Part shown: positions 27,927-38,800 of the stretch, one piece after another | Layout of the letters: the number at the start of each line of letters is the position of its first letter | Numbering within the stretch: position 1 is the first letter of the stretch | From: Pontibacter vulgaris | GTDB taxonomy: Bacteria > Bacteroidota > Bacteroidia > Cytophagales > Hymenobacteraceae | Assembly: GCF_022758145.1 (NCBI RefSeq) | Contig: NZ_JAJVDH010000007.1 | Location: forward strand, 124,001 to 188,000 | Length of the DNA: 64,000 nt | Direction of reading: 5' to 3' | Notes under the pieces: model-generated | Told to the model about the DNA's origin: nothing | What the model saw: the letters and a program-made list of their open reading frames with translations, nothing else | Databases searched by the model: none | Made by a program: the position numbers and the translations under genes

Positions 27927-29816
27927 ATGGAAAATCTACTCTGGTTAATACCCGCCTTGCCTTTTGCCGGCGCACTCCTGCTCATTTTGTTTGGCCGACG
28001 TATGCCCCGGAACCTGGTAGCTATACTTGGCGCCGGCAGTGTTGGCATTTCCGCGCTGATCACGCTGTTGATAGGTTTCCAGTTTCTTTCGGCCCGGCCC
28101 GACTTTTACGTGCAGCAGGTATGGACCTGGTTTGATGTAGCAGGCTTCACCCCCGGCATAGCTTTCCACCTCGACGCGCTCTCGCTGGTCTTTGTATTTG
28201 TGGTCACGTTCGTAGGCTTCCTCATCCATGTTTATTCGGCTGGCTACATGGCCGATGAAGAAGACTTTGCCCGCTTCTTTGCCTGCATGAACCTGTTTGT
28301 GGGCTCCATGCTCATGCTGGTACTGGCCGACAATCTGCTGCTTTTATACTTAGGCTGGGAAGGTGTGGGCTTGTGCAGCTACCTACTCATCGGCTTCTGG
28401 TACAAAAATCCGGCAAACGGGTATGCCGCCCGCAAAGCGTTCATCATCACGCGCGTCGGCGATACCGCCATGGCTATCGGGCTGTTTATACTTTTCCAGA
28501 CCTTCGGCACGCTCAATATACAGGCTATACTTTCAGAAGCGCCGCAAACCTGGCCAATCGGTTCCCAGATGGCAGTGCTGGTAGCGTTTCTACTTCTAGG
28601 TGGAGCCGTGGGTAAATCTGGTCAGTTGCCGTTGCAAACCTGGCTCCCCGACGCGATGGCTGGTCCGACACCTGTAAGTGCACTCATCCATGCCGCTACC
28701 ATGGTAACGGCTGGTGTATACCTGATCGCCCGTACCAATGTCATCTTTGAACTTGCGCCAGCAGCCATGCTGGCCGTGGCCATCATAGGAGCTGTTACGT
28801 TGCTCATTGCCGGCTGCACCGCCCTTACCCAATACGACCTGAAACGGGTACTCGCTTACTCCACCATCAGCCAGATCGGCTACATGTTCCTAGCGCTGGG
28901 TGTAGGAGCCTGGTCGGCAGGTATTTTCCATTTCATGATCCATGCTTTCTTCAAGGCGCTGCTCTTCCTGTGTGCCGGGGCCATCATCATTGCGCTGCAC
29001 CACGAACAGGACATGCGGCAGATGGGTGGGTTGCGCAGAGCCTTGCCAGTAGTGTTCTGGACCTTTTTGATCGGGGCTGCTTCGCTTGCGGCGCTGCCTT
29101 TGGTAACGGCAGGTTTCTATAGCAAAGACCAGATCCTGTGGTATGCACTGGCTGGTGAACGGGGCAATGTATGGCTATACTTAGCAGCACTCGTCGGCGC
29201 TTTTATCACGGCTATTTATACGTTCCGGATGGTGTTCATCACCTTCTACGGCGAAGCGAAAACGCACGTATCTCACCCACCGGGCATGGTGATGGTGGTG
29301 CCGCTGATCATACTGGCTATACTTTCCATCGTCGGCGGATTTATTGAGCTGCCGCACAACTTCGCACACCTCACCTTGTTCTCGGATTTGCTGCAGCCGG
29401 TGCTGCCGGGTATAGCCGTGGACGAAACCATAGGCGAATCGGAGTGGATGTTCCAGTTATTAGCTGCTGGCGTAGCTTTGGTCGGGGTATTTCTGGCTTA
29501 CCTGTTTTTCTATGCCCGACGGACTGCTTTTGAGGAAAGTATAGCACGATCAAGTTTGGCAATGGCGATCAGGCAATTCTGGTTTTCTGGGTGGGGCTTC
29601 GATAAACTATATGATACGCTCTTTGTACGGCCTTTTGTATACCTGGCAAACATCAACAAAAACGATATAATTGACAGCGTTTATAATGGCCTTGCGGCCT
29701 TTGCCCGATCTGTTAACAAAGGACTATCGCAAACGCAAAGCGGCATTATGCGCTGGTACATGATGGGTGTAGTTGTGGGTGCCATCCTGATCTTAACCAT
29801 AAGTTTGTTGCCATGA
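27927..29816 (+). CDS. nuoL: NADH-quinone oxidoreductase subunit L
   Basis: This 629-residue antiporter-like subunit lies at the distal end of the membrane arm. It shows GWEGVGLCSYLLIGFW (TM5 Glu), GKSGQLPLQTWLPDAM (TM7 Lys) and AYSTISQIGYM (broken-helix region), and ends in a long amphipathic/lateral helix region and a last TM. Four TATACTT heptamers in its first 650 bp all code Ile-Leu as ATA-CTT. It overlaps nuoM by 4 nt. Confidence 0.96.
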   Translation: MENLLWLIPALPFAGALLLILFGRRMPRNLVAILGAGSVGISALITLLIGFQFLSARPDFYVQQVWTWFDVAGFTPGIAFHLDALSLVFVFVVTFVGFLIHVYSAGYMADEEDFARFFACMNLFVGSMLMLVLADNLLLLYLGWEGVGLCSYLLIGFWYKNPANGYAARKAFIITRVGDTAMAIGLFILFQTFGTLNIQAILSEAPQTWPIGSQMAVLVAFLLLGGAVGKSGQLPLQTWLPDAMAGPTPVSALIHAATMVTAGVYLIARTNVIFELAPAAMLAVAIIGAVTLLIAGCTALTQYDLKRVLAYSTISQIGYMFLALGVGAWSAGIFHFMIHAFFKALLFLCAGAIIIALHHEQDMRQMGGLRRALPVVFWTFLIGAASLAALPLVTAGFYSKDQILWYALAGERGNVWLYLAALVGAFITAIYTFRMVFITFYGEAKTHVSHPPGMVMVVPLIILAILSIVGGFIELPHNFAHLTLFSDLLQPVLPGIAVDETIGESEWMFQLLAAGVALVGVFLAYLFFYARRTAFEESIARSSLAMAIRQFWFSGWGFDKLYDTLFVRPFVYLANINKNDIIDSVYNGLAAFARSVNKGLSQTQSGIMRWYMMGVVVGAILILTISLLP

Positions 29817-31384
29817 TCTTAGCCTGGATACTTATTATACTGATGGCCGGTGGAGTGCTGGCCTGGATAGCCGGAAGATTGAATACTACCCTGCCCCGCT
29901 GGATTGCACTTGTGGCCACATTTGCCTGCCTGTGTATGACAGTATACTTATGGATAGAGCTCCCCGCCTCTACGGATGCTGTCGGTAACTGGATCATGCG
30001 TTTTCAGACTCCCTGGATTCCGCAATGGGGTATTAGTTTTCACCTGGCACTGGACGGACTCAGTTTACTCATGCTGTTGCTTACCTTCTTCCTGGGTATA
30101 CTGGCCATACTTACCTCCTGGCGTGAGATAGATACTAAAGTAGGTTTTTTTCATTTCAATTTATTGTGGGTGCTGGCGGGCATTTCCGGAGTTTTCCTTA
30201 CCATGGATCTGTTTCTGTTCTACTTTTTCTGGGAGGTTATGCTGATACCCATGTACTTCCTGATTGGTATTTGGGGGCACGAAAACCGTACATACGCAGC
30301 TTATAAATTCTTCATTTTTACGCAGGCCAGTGGCTTGCTTATGCTGCTATCCATACTTGGTTTATACTTTGTGCATGGCTATAGTACGGGGGTTTATACT
30401 TTCAACTACTTCGAGCTGGTTGGCACTTCGTTTGCGCCGGAAGTTGGCGCACTCCTGATGGCTGGTTTTCTGGCTGCCTTCCTGGTGAAGTTGCCGGTTG
30501 TACCTTTCCATTCCTGGTTACCCGATGCCCACTCGCAGGCACCGACAGCAGGCAGCGTCATTCTGGCTGGCCTGCTCCTGAAAACAGGTGCTTATGGTTT
30601 GCTGCGTTTTGTAATTCCCATGTTTCCGGATGCGGCCCAGGCTTTTGCCCCGTGGGCTATGTTACTGGGCGTGATCGGTATTCTTTATGGAGCCATACTT
30701 GCCTTCTCGCAAACCGACCTCAAACGACTTGTTGCCTATACTTCCGTCAGCCACATGGGCTTTGTGATATTGGGTGTTTTTGCTTTTAATGAGCTGGCCC
30801 TTCAGGGAGTTATTATGCAAATGATTACACATGGTTTAAGCACAGGAGCGCTGTTCCTGCTGGCCGGATTCCTGTACGATCGCCTGCATACCCGCGACAT
30901 CCGGAAAATGGGTGGCTTCTGGACCAGTGTTCCTAAAATGGGGGTTATCGCTTTGGTATTTGTAATGGCATCGTTGGGTTTACCGGGGCTGGGCAATTTT
31001 ATTGCAGAGTTTCTGACCCTGGTAGGAAGCTGGCAGGCAAATAACTGGCTTACTGTTTTTGCAACGCTTGGTCTGGTAGCCGCCACCGCTTATTCTCTCC
31101 GAATTATGCAAAAGATATTCCTGGGAAACACAGCCAACCACCCTGCTTTAGCTGACCTTAGCCTACGCGAACTCATGATTGCCGTGCCGCTTGTGGTGCT
31201 TATCCTTTGGCTTGGTCTTTATCCGCAACCGGTTCTTAACACTGCCAGGGCATCCGTAACAGAACAATTACAGGCCTATACAAATCCAAAGGTGGCAGAA
31301 CCTGCACAGGCCATGCTCCAAACAGAAGCCTCAGATTCGCTTACCATCCATACTTTGAAAGGACGTACTTATGAGCCGAAATGA
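29813..31384 (+). CDS. nuoM: NADH-quinone oxidoreductase subunit M
   Basis: This 523-residue, 14-TM antiporter-like proton-pumping subunit has the key Glu in FFWEVMLIPMYFLIG and Lys in VKLPVVPFHSWLPDAH, plus the central YTSVSHMGF. The C-terminal 40 residues form a soluble tail. The start overlaps the nuoL stop, and the end overlaps nuoN by 14 nt. Confidence 0.96.
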   Translation: MILAWILIILMAGGVLAWIAGRLNTTLPRWIALVATFACLCMTVYLWIELPASTDAVGNWIMRFQTPWIPQWGISFHLALDGLSLLMLLLTFFLGILAILTSWREIDTKVGFFHFNLLWVLAGISGVFLTMDLFLFYFFWEVMLIPMYFLIGIWGHENRTYAAYKFFIFTQASGLLMLLSILGLYFVHGYSTGVYTFNYFELVGTSFAPEVGALLMAGFLAAFLVKLPVVPFHSWLPDAHSQAPTAGSVILAGLLLKTGAYGLLRFVIPMFPDAAQAFAPWAMLLGVIGILYGAILAFSQTDLKRLVAYTSVSHMGFVILGVFAFNELALQGVIMQMITHGLSTGALFLLAGFLYDRLHTRDIRKMGGFWTSVPKMGVIALVFVMASLGLPGLGNFIAEFLTLVGSWQANNWLTVFATLGLVAATAYSLRIMQKIFLGNTANHPALADLSLRELMIAVPLVVLILWLGLYPQPVLNTARASVTEQLQAYTNPKVAEPAQAMLQTEASDSLTIHTLKGRTYEPK

Positions 31385-32825
31385 CCTTTTATACCTGATG
31401 CCGCTTCTGGTACTGGCAGGCGGTGCCATCCTGAACATGCTGTTGGTAGCTGTAAAACGCACCCATAAGATAATGTATGTGCTAACTATTCTGGTACACA
31501 TCGGGGCACTGCTGGCACTATACAACATCAAAAATATTACCGCCTATACCGTTTACCCACTTTTTATACTTGATGGACTGGCCGTTTTTAACCTGGGGCT
31601 TATTCTGCTTACATCGCTGGCAGTAACACTGCTTTCCTATGCCTATTTCGAACAGCGCGAAGAACGGAAAGAAGAATACTATATCCTTTTGCTGCTGGCA
31701 ACTCTTGGGGCCTGCGTGCTGGTCATCAGCAGGCATTTTGCTTCTTTTTTCCTGGGGCTTGAGGTACTGAGCGTTTCGCTGTACTCCCTTATTGCGTACC
31801 TGCGCACCCGTGAGCGCTCTGATGAAGCAGGTATAAAATACCTGATCCTGGCCGCGTTTTCTTCTGCTTTTCTTCTTTTTGGAATGGCGCTGGTTTATGC
31901 TGTATCCGGAACAATGGAATTCTCAGGAATCGGTAATTACTTAAGCTCTTCGAGAGAACTGGATACTTTGCTTTTAACGGGCTTTGGACTAATGATAGTA
32001 GGCATCGGGTTTAAGCTGGGCGTTGTACCGTTTCATATGTGGGCGCCAGACGTTTACCAGGGAGCCCCGGCTCCGGTTACTGCTTTTATTGCAACAGTAT
32101 CTAAAGGTGGTATGGTGGCGCTTTTGATTCGGTTCTTCTCGCAGGCAGGCGGATACCGTTACCCAGACATGCTGCTGATTTTTACCATTATTGCCATCGC
32201 CTCCATGTTTGCCGGCAACCTGCTTGCCCTACGTCAAAAGAATATCAAACGTCTGCTGGCCTACTCCTCTATTTCGCATCTGGGGTATTTGCTGGTTGCT
32301 TTTCTGGCTGGCAATAAACTGGGTGTGGAAGCTGTAAGCTTTTACCTGGTAGCGTACTTTATCACAAGCCTGGGCGCCTTTGGTGTAGTAACTATACTTT
32401 CAGATAAAGACAGGGATGCTGATAAGCTTAGAGATTACCGGGGCCTGCTCTGGAGAAGACCTGTAACAGCAGCTATTTTCATAGCTATGTTGCTTTCGCT
32501 GGCGGGCATACCGTTAACTGCTGGGTTTGTTGGCAAGTTCTATTTGCTGGCTGCCGGGGTTAATACACAACTCTGGCTACTGGTGGTTATGTTAGTGATA
32601 AACAGCGTGATAGGCTTATACTATTACATTAAAGTTATAGCTGTTATGTTTGCCCAACCTAATGCAAAACGGGAGCCCCGCAAGCTGTTGCATCCTGTAT
32701 TTTACCTCACCAGCGGCTCTACCATGATGGTACTGGCATTGCTGCTTGTGTGGGTAGGCATAAACCCCAATGGACTCATGCAACTGATTCATGGCTTATT
32801 AGATACGTTTATAGCAGCCAGGTAA
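31371..32825 (+). CDS. nuoN: NADH-quinone oxidoreductase subunit N
   Basis: This 484-residue subunit is the antiporter-like protein closest to the quinone module and ends the operon. Family motifs are GLEVLSVSLYSLIAY, FKLGVVPFHMWAPDVYQGAPAPVTAF and AYSSISHLGYL. No clear intrinsic terminator follows; the next gene (an acetyltransferase) starts 79 bp downstream and may be read through. Confidence 0.96.
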   Translation: MSRNDLLYLMPLLVLAGGAILNMLLVAVKRTHKIMYVLTILVHIGALLALYNIKNITAYTVYPLFILDGLAVFNLGLILLTSLAVTLLSYAYFEQREERKEEYYILLLLATLGACVLVISRHFASFFLGLEVLSVSLYSLIAYLRTRERSDEAGIKYLILAAFSSAFLLFGMALVYAVSGTMEFSGIGNYLSSSRELDTLLLTGFGLMIVGIGFKLGVVPFHMWAPDVYQGAPAPVTAFIATVSKGGMVALLIRFFSQAGGYRYPDMLLIFTIIAIASMFAGNLLALRQKNIKRLLAYSSISHLGYLLVAFLAGNKLGVEAVSFYLVAYFITSLGAFGVVTILSDKDRDADKLRDYRGLLWRRPVTAAIFIAMLLSLAGIPLTAGFVGKFYLLAAGVNTQLWLLVVMLVINSVIGLYYYIKVIAVMFAQPNAKREPRKLLHPVFYLTSGSTMMVLALLLVWVGINPNGLMQLIHGLLDTFIAAR

Positions 32826-32904
32826 ACTTAGCCCCAAAGTATAAACTCAGCCTTAACAGCGTTCCTGGCATCTCGTACAAACACTGTAGTAAACTGAACA
32901 ACCT

Positions 32905-33186
32905 ATGGAACTGAATATAATTCACGATGCGGATGATCTGCGTTTTTACGCCGTTGTAGATGAAGAAGAAGCCGAGCTGACTTATACTTTTACAGATGAG
33001 GAGGCCATGGACCTGGATTATACTTTTGTGCCCGAAAACCACCGAAACAAAGGTTTGGCAGACCAGTTAGTGAAAGCTGCCTTAGATTATGCCCGCCATC
33101 AGAACATCAGGGTTATACCATCGTGCCCGGTAGCAGAAGCTTATATAAAACGCCACCCGGGTTACAATGATATAGTTTGTTTATAG
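32905..33186 (+). CDS. Small GNAT-family N-acetyltransferase (YidJ/Acetyltransf_CG type)
   Basis: This 93-residue protein matches the minimal GNAT family of very short acyl-CoA acetyltransferases: LTYTFTDEEAMDLDYTFVPENHRNKGLADQLV, where HRNKGLA is the acetyl-CoA pyrophosphate loop, then ALDYARHQNIRVIPSCP and the terminal YIKRHPGY. Substrates of this family are unknown. It is convergent with the FUSC gene, with only 2 bp between their stop codons. Confidence 0.92.
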   Translation: MELNIIHDADDLRFYAVVDEEEAELTYTFTDEEAMDLDYTFVPENHRNKGLADQLVKAALDYARHQNIRVIPSCPVAEAYIKRHPGYNDIVCL

Positions 33187-33188
33187 GA

Positions 33189-35333
33189 TCAGGCAAGTAT
33201 AGCGTCCGTCGTTTTCCGGATATCGGTGCTTACTTTCTGTATAAACTCCAATTGTTCTTTCAGTAGCAGGTCTTCGGCGGTTGTTGCCCGGTTTACAAGC
33301 TTCTCGGTTTCAGTTATCAGAGGTTCTGCAACTGCTTCCGGTTGAGCTGGCTCCAGCTTTTTAAGACTCTCTGAAAGTACAGCCAGCGCCCGTTTTACCA
33401 ATCTCACATCTTCCTGCGGGTATACATGCCGCTCTTTATGAAGTATGGCCGATGCCAGTGTAGCCGTGTACGACGACAGAATATGGTTTAGCACAACAAA
33501 ACGATGCACCTCTTTGCTCTTTCGTTGCTTACGCTTGGGCTCAGAGGTCATGCGCTGGAAAGATGCCGAAAGGTTAGCTGAACTCACATACACCTCTTTG
33601 CGCGCCAACTTGTAGTCAAGCGTCTGCACCGGTTTGCCTACCAAGTTTTCGGCCAAAATTTGAAGATAATTAATGTTTGCCCTAAGTACGCCTGCCATAT
33701 TACGCTGCAATTGCTCCGACTCCCAGCTCGGGAAAATAAAGTAACTGGCAGCAAACGCAATCCCGCAACCGATCAGGGTATCCACAATCCGCTCCTGTAC
33801 TATATCCAGTTCACCACCGCCCAGGAACTTAAAAAGTATGAGCACAAACGGTGTCATAAAGATCACGCTGATCACATAGTTTATCCGCTGGAAACTATAA
33901 GTGCCTACCATAAAAAACAGCAATAGCACAAACAGCGCGGTCTTATCTTTTACCAGAAACAATATCAGAACCCCGGCCAGCCCGCCGGCCAACGTACCAA
34001 TCATGCGTTCATAGTTGCGCTGCTTCGTTAGGCTGAAACCCGGCTTAAGTATAACAATGATCGTAAGCAATACCCAGTAACTGTGGTGCCCATAGGCAAG
34101 GGTTTTAGTAACTATAAATCCAATAAGACACACCAAAGCCACCCTGAATGAATACTTGAAGATAGATGAGCTAAATGTCAGATTATCACGGAATATCTTA
34201 AAGCTATAATCCTGCCTAGATATAAACCTACTATACTCCAGCTCGCGGTTGTTTTCTTTGGCTGTATAGCGCTGGCTGGAGTAACTATGCAGGTCATTCA
34301 GGCGATTTACAAGATTACGAAGGTTGATCAGTATTTTCTTCAGTGGCAGGTTGCTTACCTCTTTTTCAGTCTCGCCAATCACATCTATCCGGTATTTCAG
34401 CTGCTCCAGGTAAGCATTTAAGTCAGAATGTTTTTTGTAGGTGGTATTCGATTGTATGGCGAAGCCAATATTGTCGAGCTCGTCGGCAATAAGCTGGATC
34501 AGGTGCTCAATGTTCTCCAAAATACCCGTTCTGCCAAACTTATTCCGCAGCGAAGTATAATCGTAATGCGTGGTGGTAATCTGCTCGTACAGGTCCACCA
34601 CATCCACAAAAGAAAGCATTAACAGCCGGCTGGTATGGGTTGATTCTTTTATCAGCAACCTGCTTTTAAATAACACTTCCCGTACGGCATCCTGCTTTTC
34701 GTTTACAAGTACCTGCTGCGTAACCAATTGGTGATAATCTTCTTCTATATCGGTAGCAGGGTTATAAAAAGCAGATCTCAGGCGCAGGAACTTGGCAACC
34801 TCATGTATACACTCGCCCAGCGACTGCTGCACTGCCCGGTAAGGCAACATCTGGAAAAACAAAAGGCTGAGAACAGTATACCAAAGCCCTCCTGCCAATA
34901 CCAGACAGCTGTAAAAAGGCACCTGCGCCGGTGTGAGGTTATTATCCATCATCAGGATCATGACAAGCAAGGGCGCTACCCCAACGCCGGCCGCCCGGTT
35001 GCCATACACCACAAACATCGAGAAGAAAAAGCTAAACAAGAGCACCTCTAAGCCAAGCACATAAGTATTCATGCGGGCAAAACCGGTAATCATAGCCGAC
35101 ACAAAAATCAGGAAGCTACTGATCAGCATGGCGTTGCGTTTATGCACTACCGGGCCGGGCGTATCAACTATACTTACACAAAGCGCGCCCAGCGAAAGCG
35201 TAAGGCCTACTTCAAATTTATTATTTAAGGCAAAAAGCAGCGAAGGCAAAAGTACCCCAAGCGTAATGCGCAACCCATCGGAGAAATACTGGCTGAAAAG
35301 AAAATACTGTATCTGAAGGGTCTTTTTGTTCAT
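33189..35333 (-). CDS. FUSC-family inner-membrane protein (YccS/YhfK-like)
   Basis: This 714-residue protein has two similar halves. Each holds a bundle of about six short TMs (about 20-160 and 385-530) followed by a long cytoplasmic helical region (about 165-380 and 540-710). This duplicated plan is typical of FUSC/aromatic-acid exporter-like proteins (YccS, YhfK, AaeB relatives). The substrate is unknown. It is monocistronic and divergent from the RND efflux operon across a 554-bp gap. Confidence 0.88.
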   Translation of the reverse strand: MNKKTLQIQYFLFSQYFSDGLRITLGVLLPSLLFALNNKFEVGLTLSLGALCVSIVDTPGPVVHKRNAMLISSFLIFVSAMITGFARMNTYVLGLEVLLFSFFFSMFVVYGNRAAGVGVAPLLVMILMMDNNLTPAQVPFYSCLVLAGGLWYTVLSLLFFQMLPYRAVQQSLGECIHEVAKFLRLRSAFYNPATDIEEDYHQLVTQQVLVNEKQDAVREVLFKSRLLIKESTHTSRLLMLSFVDVVDLYEQITTTHYDYTSLRNKFGRTGILENIEHLIQLIADELDNIGFAIQSNTTYKKHSDLNAYLEQLKYRIDVIGETEKEVSNLPLKKILINLRNLVNRLNDLHSYSSQRYTAKENNRELEYSRFISRQDYSFKIFRDNLTFSSSIFKYSFRVALVCLIGFIVTKTLAYGHHSYWVLLTIIVILKPGFSLTKQRNYERMIGTLAGGLAGVLILFLVKDKTALFVLLLFFMVGTYSFQRINYVISVIFMTPFVLILFKFLGGGELDIVQERIVDTLIGCGIAFAASYFIFPSWESEQLQRNMAGVLRANINYLQILAENLVGKPVQTLDYKLARKEVYVSSANLSASFQRMTSEPKRKQRKSKEVHRFVVLNHILSSYTATLASAILHKERHVYPQEDVRLVKRALAVLSESLKKLEPAQPEAVAEPLITETEKLVNRATTAEDLLLKEQLEFIQKVSTDIRKTTDAILA

Positions 35334-35887
35334 ATCTGAAATTGTAACGCGAATATACCCACGACAGAATGTTGTTAAAAGTTATCTGCCCCAAATAAAA
35401 ATTTTACTCAAAAGCTTAATCTAAAATGAATTCAATTCACAACTTCCAAGGCAATTTACACAACATCATTTATACTTAACAATCAACTAATTAACACACA
35501 ATACATATATAAATTATTTAGCTACAATTCATACTTCTATATTATCTATAAACTGAGAGAAATTACCTCTTATGGAAAATTACTCATACTCTCAAACCGG
35601 TTAAAAGCTGGTCTTTGGCCTGATGCTATACTTTTAAAGGGTTGGCTAGCATCAAATCTCAAGTGCTAATTATTAACCTAATCTCTAGGCAAAATATTAC
35701 CCGTACCAGCATACTTTGTTCAGGTATACCTGCCTATAAATATCCATACATTAACTATCTGGTTAGTGCTAAAAGTCACTTTTCGAATTGACTTAAAACA
35801 TCGGAAAAGAAAATAAATCAATGAAATTTTACAACCTCGCTTAATAGGGCAAGGTTTAACTAATAGCAGGTGATAGAGTGTGACAGC
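35334..35887. promoter_or_regulatory. Long AT-rich divergent intergenic region
   Basis: This 554-bp region between the FUSC gene and the RND fusion gene holds no supportable ORF. It must contain both promoters. Two heptamers (about 35471 and 35626) are present. I saw no strong hairpin or metalloregulator operator I could name. Confidence 0.4.
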
Positions 35888-38800
35888 ATGCTGAACAGAA
35901 TTATATCCTTTTCGATACAGAACAAGCTCATCATAGGCCTTTTTGTGTTCGCGCTGATCGTGGTTGGGGTTTATAATGTGACTCGGCTGCCCATTGATGC
36001 CGTGCCCGATATAACCGATAACCAGGTACAGGTAATAACAGTAGCGCCATCGCTGGGTGCTCCTGATATTGAGCGGCTTATTACGTTTCCGGTAGAGCAG
36101 GCTAACAGCAATATACCCGGCATAAAAGAGATCCGCAGTTTTTCCCGTTTCGGCCTTTCGTTGGTAACTATAGTTTTCCAGGAGGGTGTGGATGTTTACT
36201 GGGCCCGGCAACAGGTGGCAGAGCGGCTGCAAACCGTGCAGCAACAGATACCCGAAGGCGTTGGTAGCCCCGAGCTTGGCCCTGTAACCACCGGCCTGGG
36301 TGAAATTTACCAGTACATGGTTCGGCCTAAAGAGGGCTACGAAGGGAAGTATGATGCCATTGAATTGCGAACCATACAGGACTGGATCGTGCGCAGGCAG
36401 TTGCTGGGTGTGCCGGGCGTAGCCGATGTGAGCAGCTTTGGCGGTTACCTGAAACAATACGAGATTGCCATAGACCCTTCGCGGCTAAAATCCTACGGCC
36501 TTACCATTTCCGATGTATTCACAGCACTGGAAAACAACAACCAGAATACCGGTGGCTCTTACATACACAAAGGCGATGCGGTACTTTTTATCCGGAGCGA
36601 AGGCTTGCTGGGAAGTATAGAAGACATTGAAAGTATAGCTCTTAAAAATACTGCAGGCGGCTCCCCTTTATACCTGCGCGATGTGGCGGAAGTAGGCTAC
36701 GGCCATGCTACCCGTTTCGGGGCCATGACCTATAACGATAAAGGCGAAGTGGCAGGTGCCGTAGTAATGATGCTAAAGGGAGCCAACAGCAACCAGGTAA
36801 TTAAAGAAGTAAAAGCCCGTATTGCCCAGATCCAGGAGTCGTTACCCGAAGGAGTTGTGATAGAGCCTTTCCTGGACCGCACCAAAATGGTGAATAATGC
36901 CATCAGTACCGTTGAAAAAAACCTGCTGGAAGGTGCCCTGATCGTGGTGTTTGTGCTGGTGCTGTTCCTGGGCAACCTGCGTGCCGGGCTCATAGTTGCT
37001 TCCGTTATTCCGCTTTCGATGCTGTTTGCCGTTACCATGATGAATACCTTTAGTGTGAGCGGTAACCTGATGAGCCTGGGAGCGCTGGACTTTGGTTTGA
37101 TAGTAGATGGGGCCGTGATTATAGTGGAAGCCGTGCTGCATACTTTCCATTTCAACAAGCGTTTTGCCACCACCAACCGCATCGACCAGGCACAGATGGA
37201 TGATACCGTGCAGCAGTCGGCGAGCCGCATGATGAACAGCGCCATTTTCGGGCAGATCATCATCCTCATCGTTTACCTGCCTATACTTACGCTACAGGGC
37301 ATCGAGGGCAAAATGTTCAAGCCCATGGCGCAGACAGTAACTTTTGCTCTTATCGGGGCGGCCATACTTTCGCTAACCTATGTGCCCATGATGAGTGCCC
37401 TGTTCCTGAGCAAAAAGATCAGCCACAAGGATACATTTTCGGACAGGATGATGGCCAGGGTGGAGAACTTTTACCAAAAGAACCTGCGCCGTGTTATTGA
37501 GTTCCCTAAAATGATAATTGCCGGTGCGGTTATGCTTTTTGTAGGGGCTGTTATGGTTTTAATGTCGTTGGGTGGAGAGTTTATACCTGCCCTGGAAGAA
37601 GGCGATTTTGCCGTAGATACCCGCGTGCTGACGGGCAGTAACCTGAACACAACTATAAAATCGACGCAACAGGCCGCAGGTATATTGTTAGACCGTTTCC
37701 CGGAAATAGAGAAAGTAGTTACCAAGATTGGCTCCGGCGAGATACCCACCGACCCGATGCCCCTGGAAGCCAGTGATATGATGGTGATCCTGAAACCCAA
37801 AAAAGAATGGACTTCCGCTGCCTCTTTTAACGAAATGGCCGAGAAAATGGGAAAAGCGCTACAGGACGTGCCCGGCATAACGGCAGGTTTCCAGTACCCG
37901 GTGCAGATGCGCTTTAACGAACTGATGACAGGCGCCCGGCAGGATGTGGTATGTAAGATTTTTGGGGAAGACCTGGACACGCTGGCACGGTACGCTCAGA
38001 AACTGGGCAGCATTGCCACGACCGTGGAAGGTGCCACAGACCTGTATGTAGAAACCGTTACCGGTATGCCACAGATCGTGATAAAGTATGACCATGCCGC
38101 CATTGCCCAGCACGGCACCAACATAGCAGACATAAACCGCACCGTTAATGCTGCTTTTGCCGGCGTAAGCAGCGGCCTAGTGTTTGAAGGTGAACGCCGT
38201 TTTGACCTGGTAGTTCGGTTAGAGGGAGAACTAAGACAGAACCTGCCCGATGTGCAAAACCTGCTTATACCTACGCCAAATGGCCAACAAGTGCCGCTAT
38301 ACTTGCTCGCGGATGTTCAACTGCAGGAAGGCCCGTACCAGATTCAACGCGAAGATGCCAAGCGCCGCATTATGGTTGGTTTTAACGTGCGTGGCCGCGA
38401 TGTGCAAAGTATAGTTGCCGAACTGCAGCAGAAAGTACAGCAACAACTGCAATTACCACCAGGCTACTATGTAGTGTATGGTGGCGCCTTCGAGAATTTA
38501 GAGGCTGCCCGCAAACGCCTGACAGTGGCTGTTCCGGTCTCATTGGGGCTTATCTTCCTGTTGCTATACTTTGCGTTCCGGTCGGTGCGCTATGGTTTGC
38601 TGATTTACTCGGCTATACCATTGTCGGCCATTGGGGGCATTTTCGCGCTATGGGTGCGGGGCATGCCTTTTAGTATTTCGGCAGGAGTTGGTTTTATTGC
38701 GTTGTTTGGTGTGGCCGTACTGAACGGAATTGTGATGATCGCAGAGTTTAACCGCTTGCGGATGGCCGGTGGTTTAAGTTTGAAAGAGATCGTGCTGGAA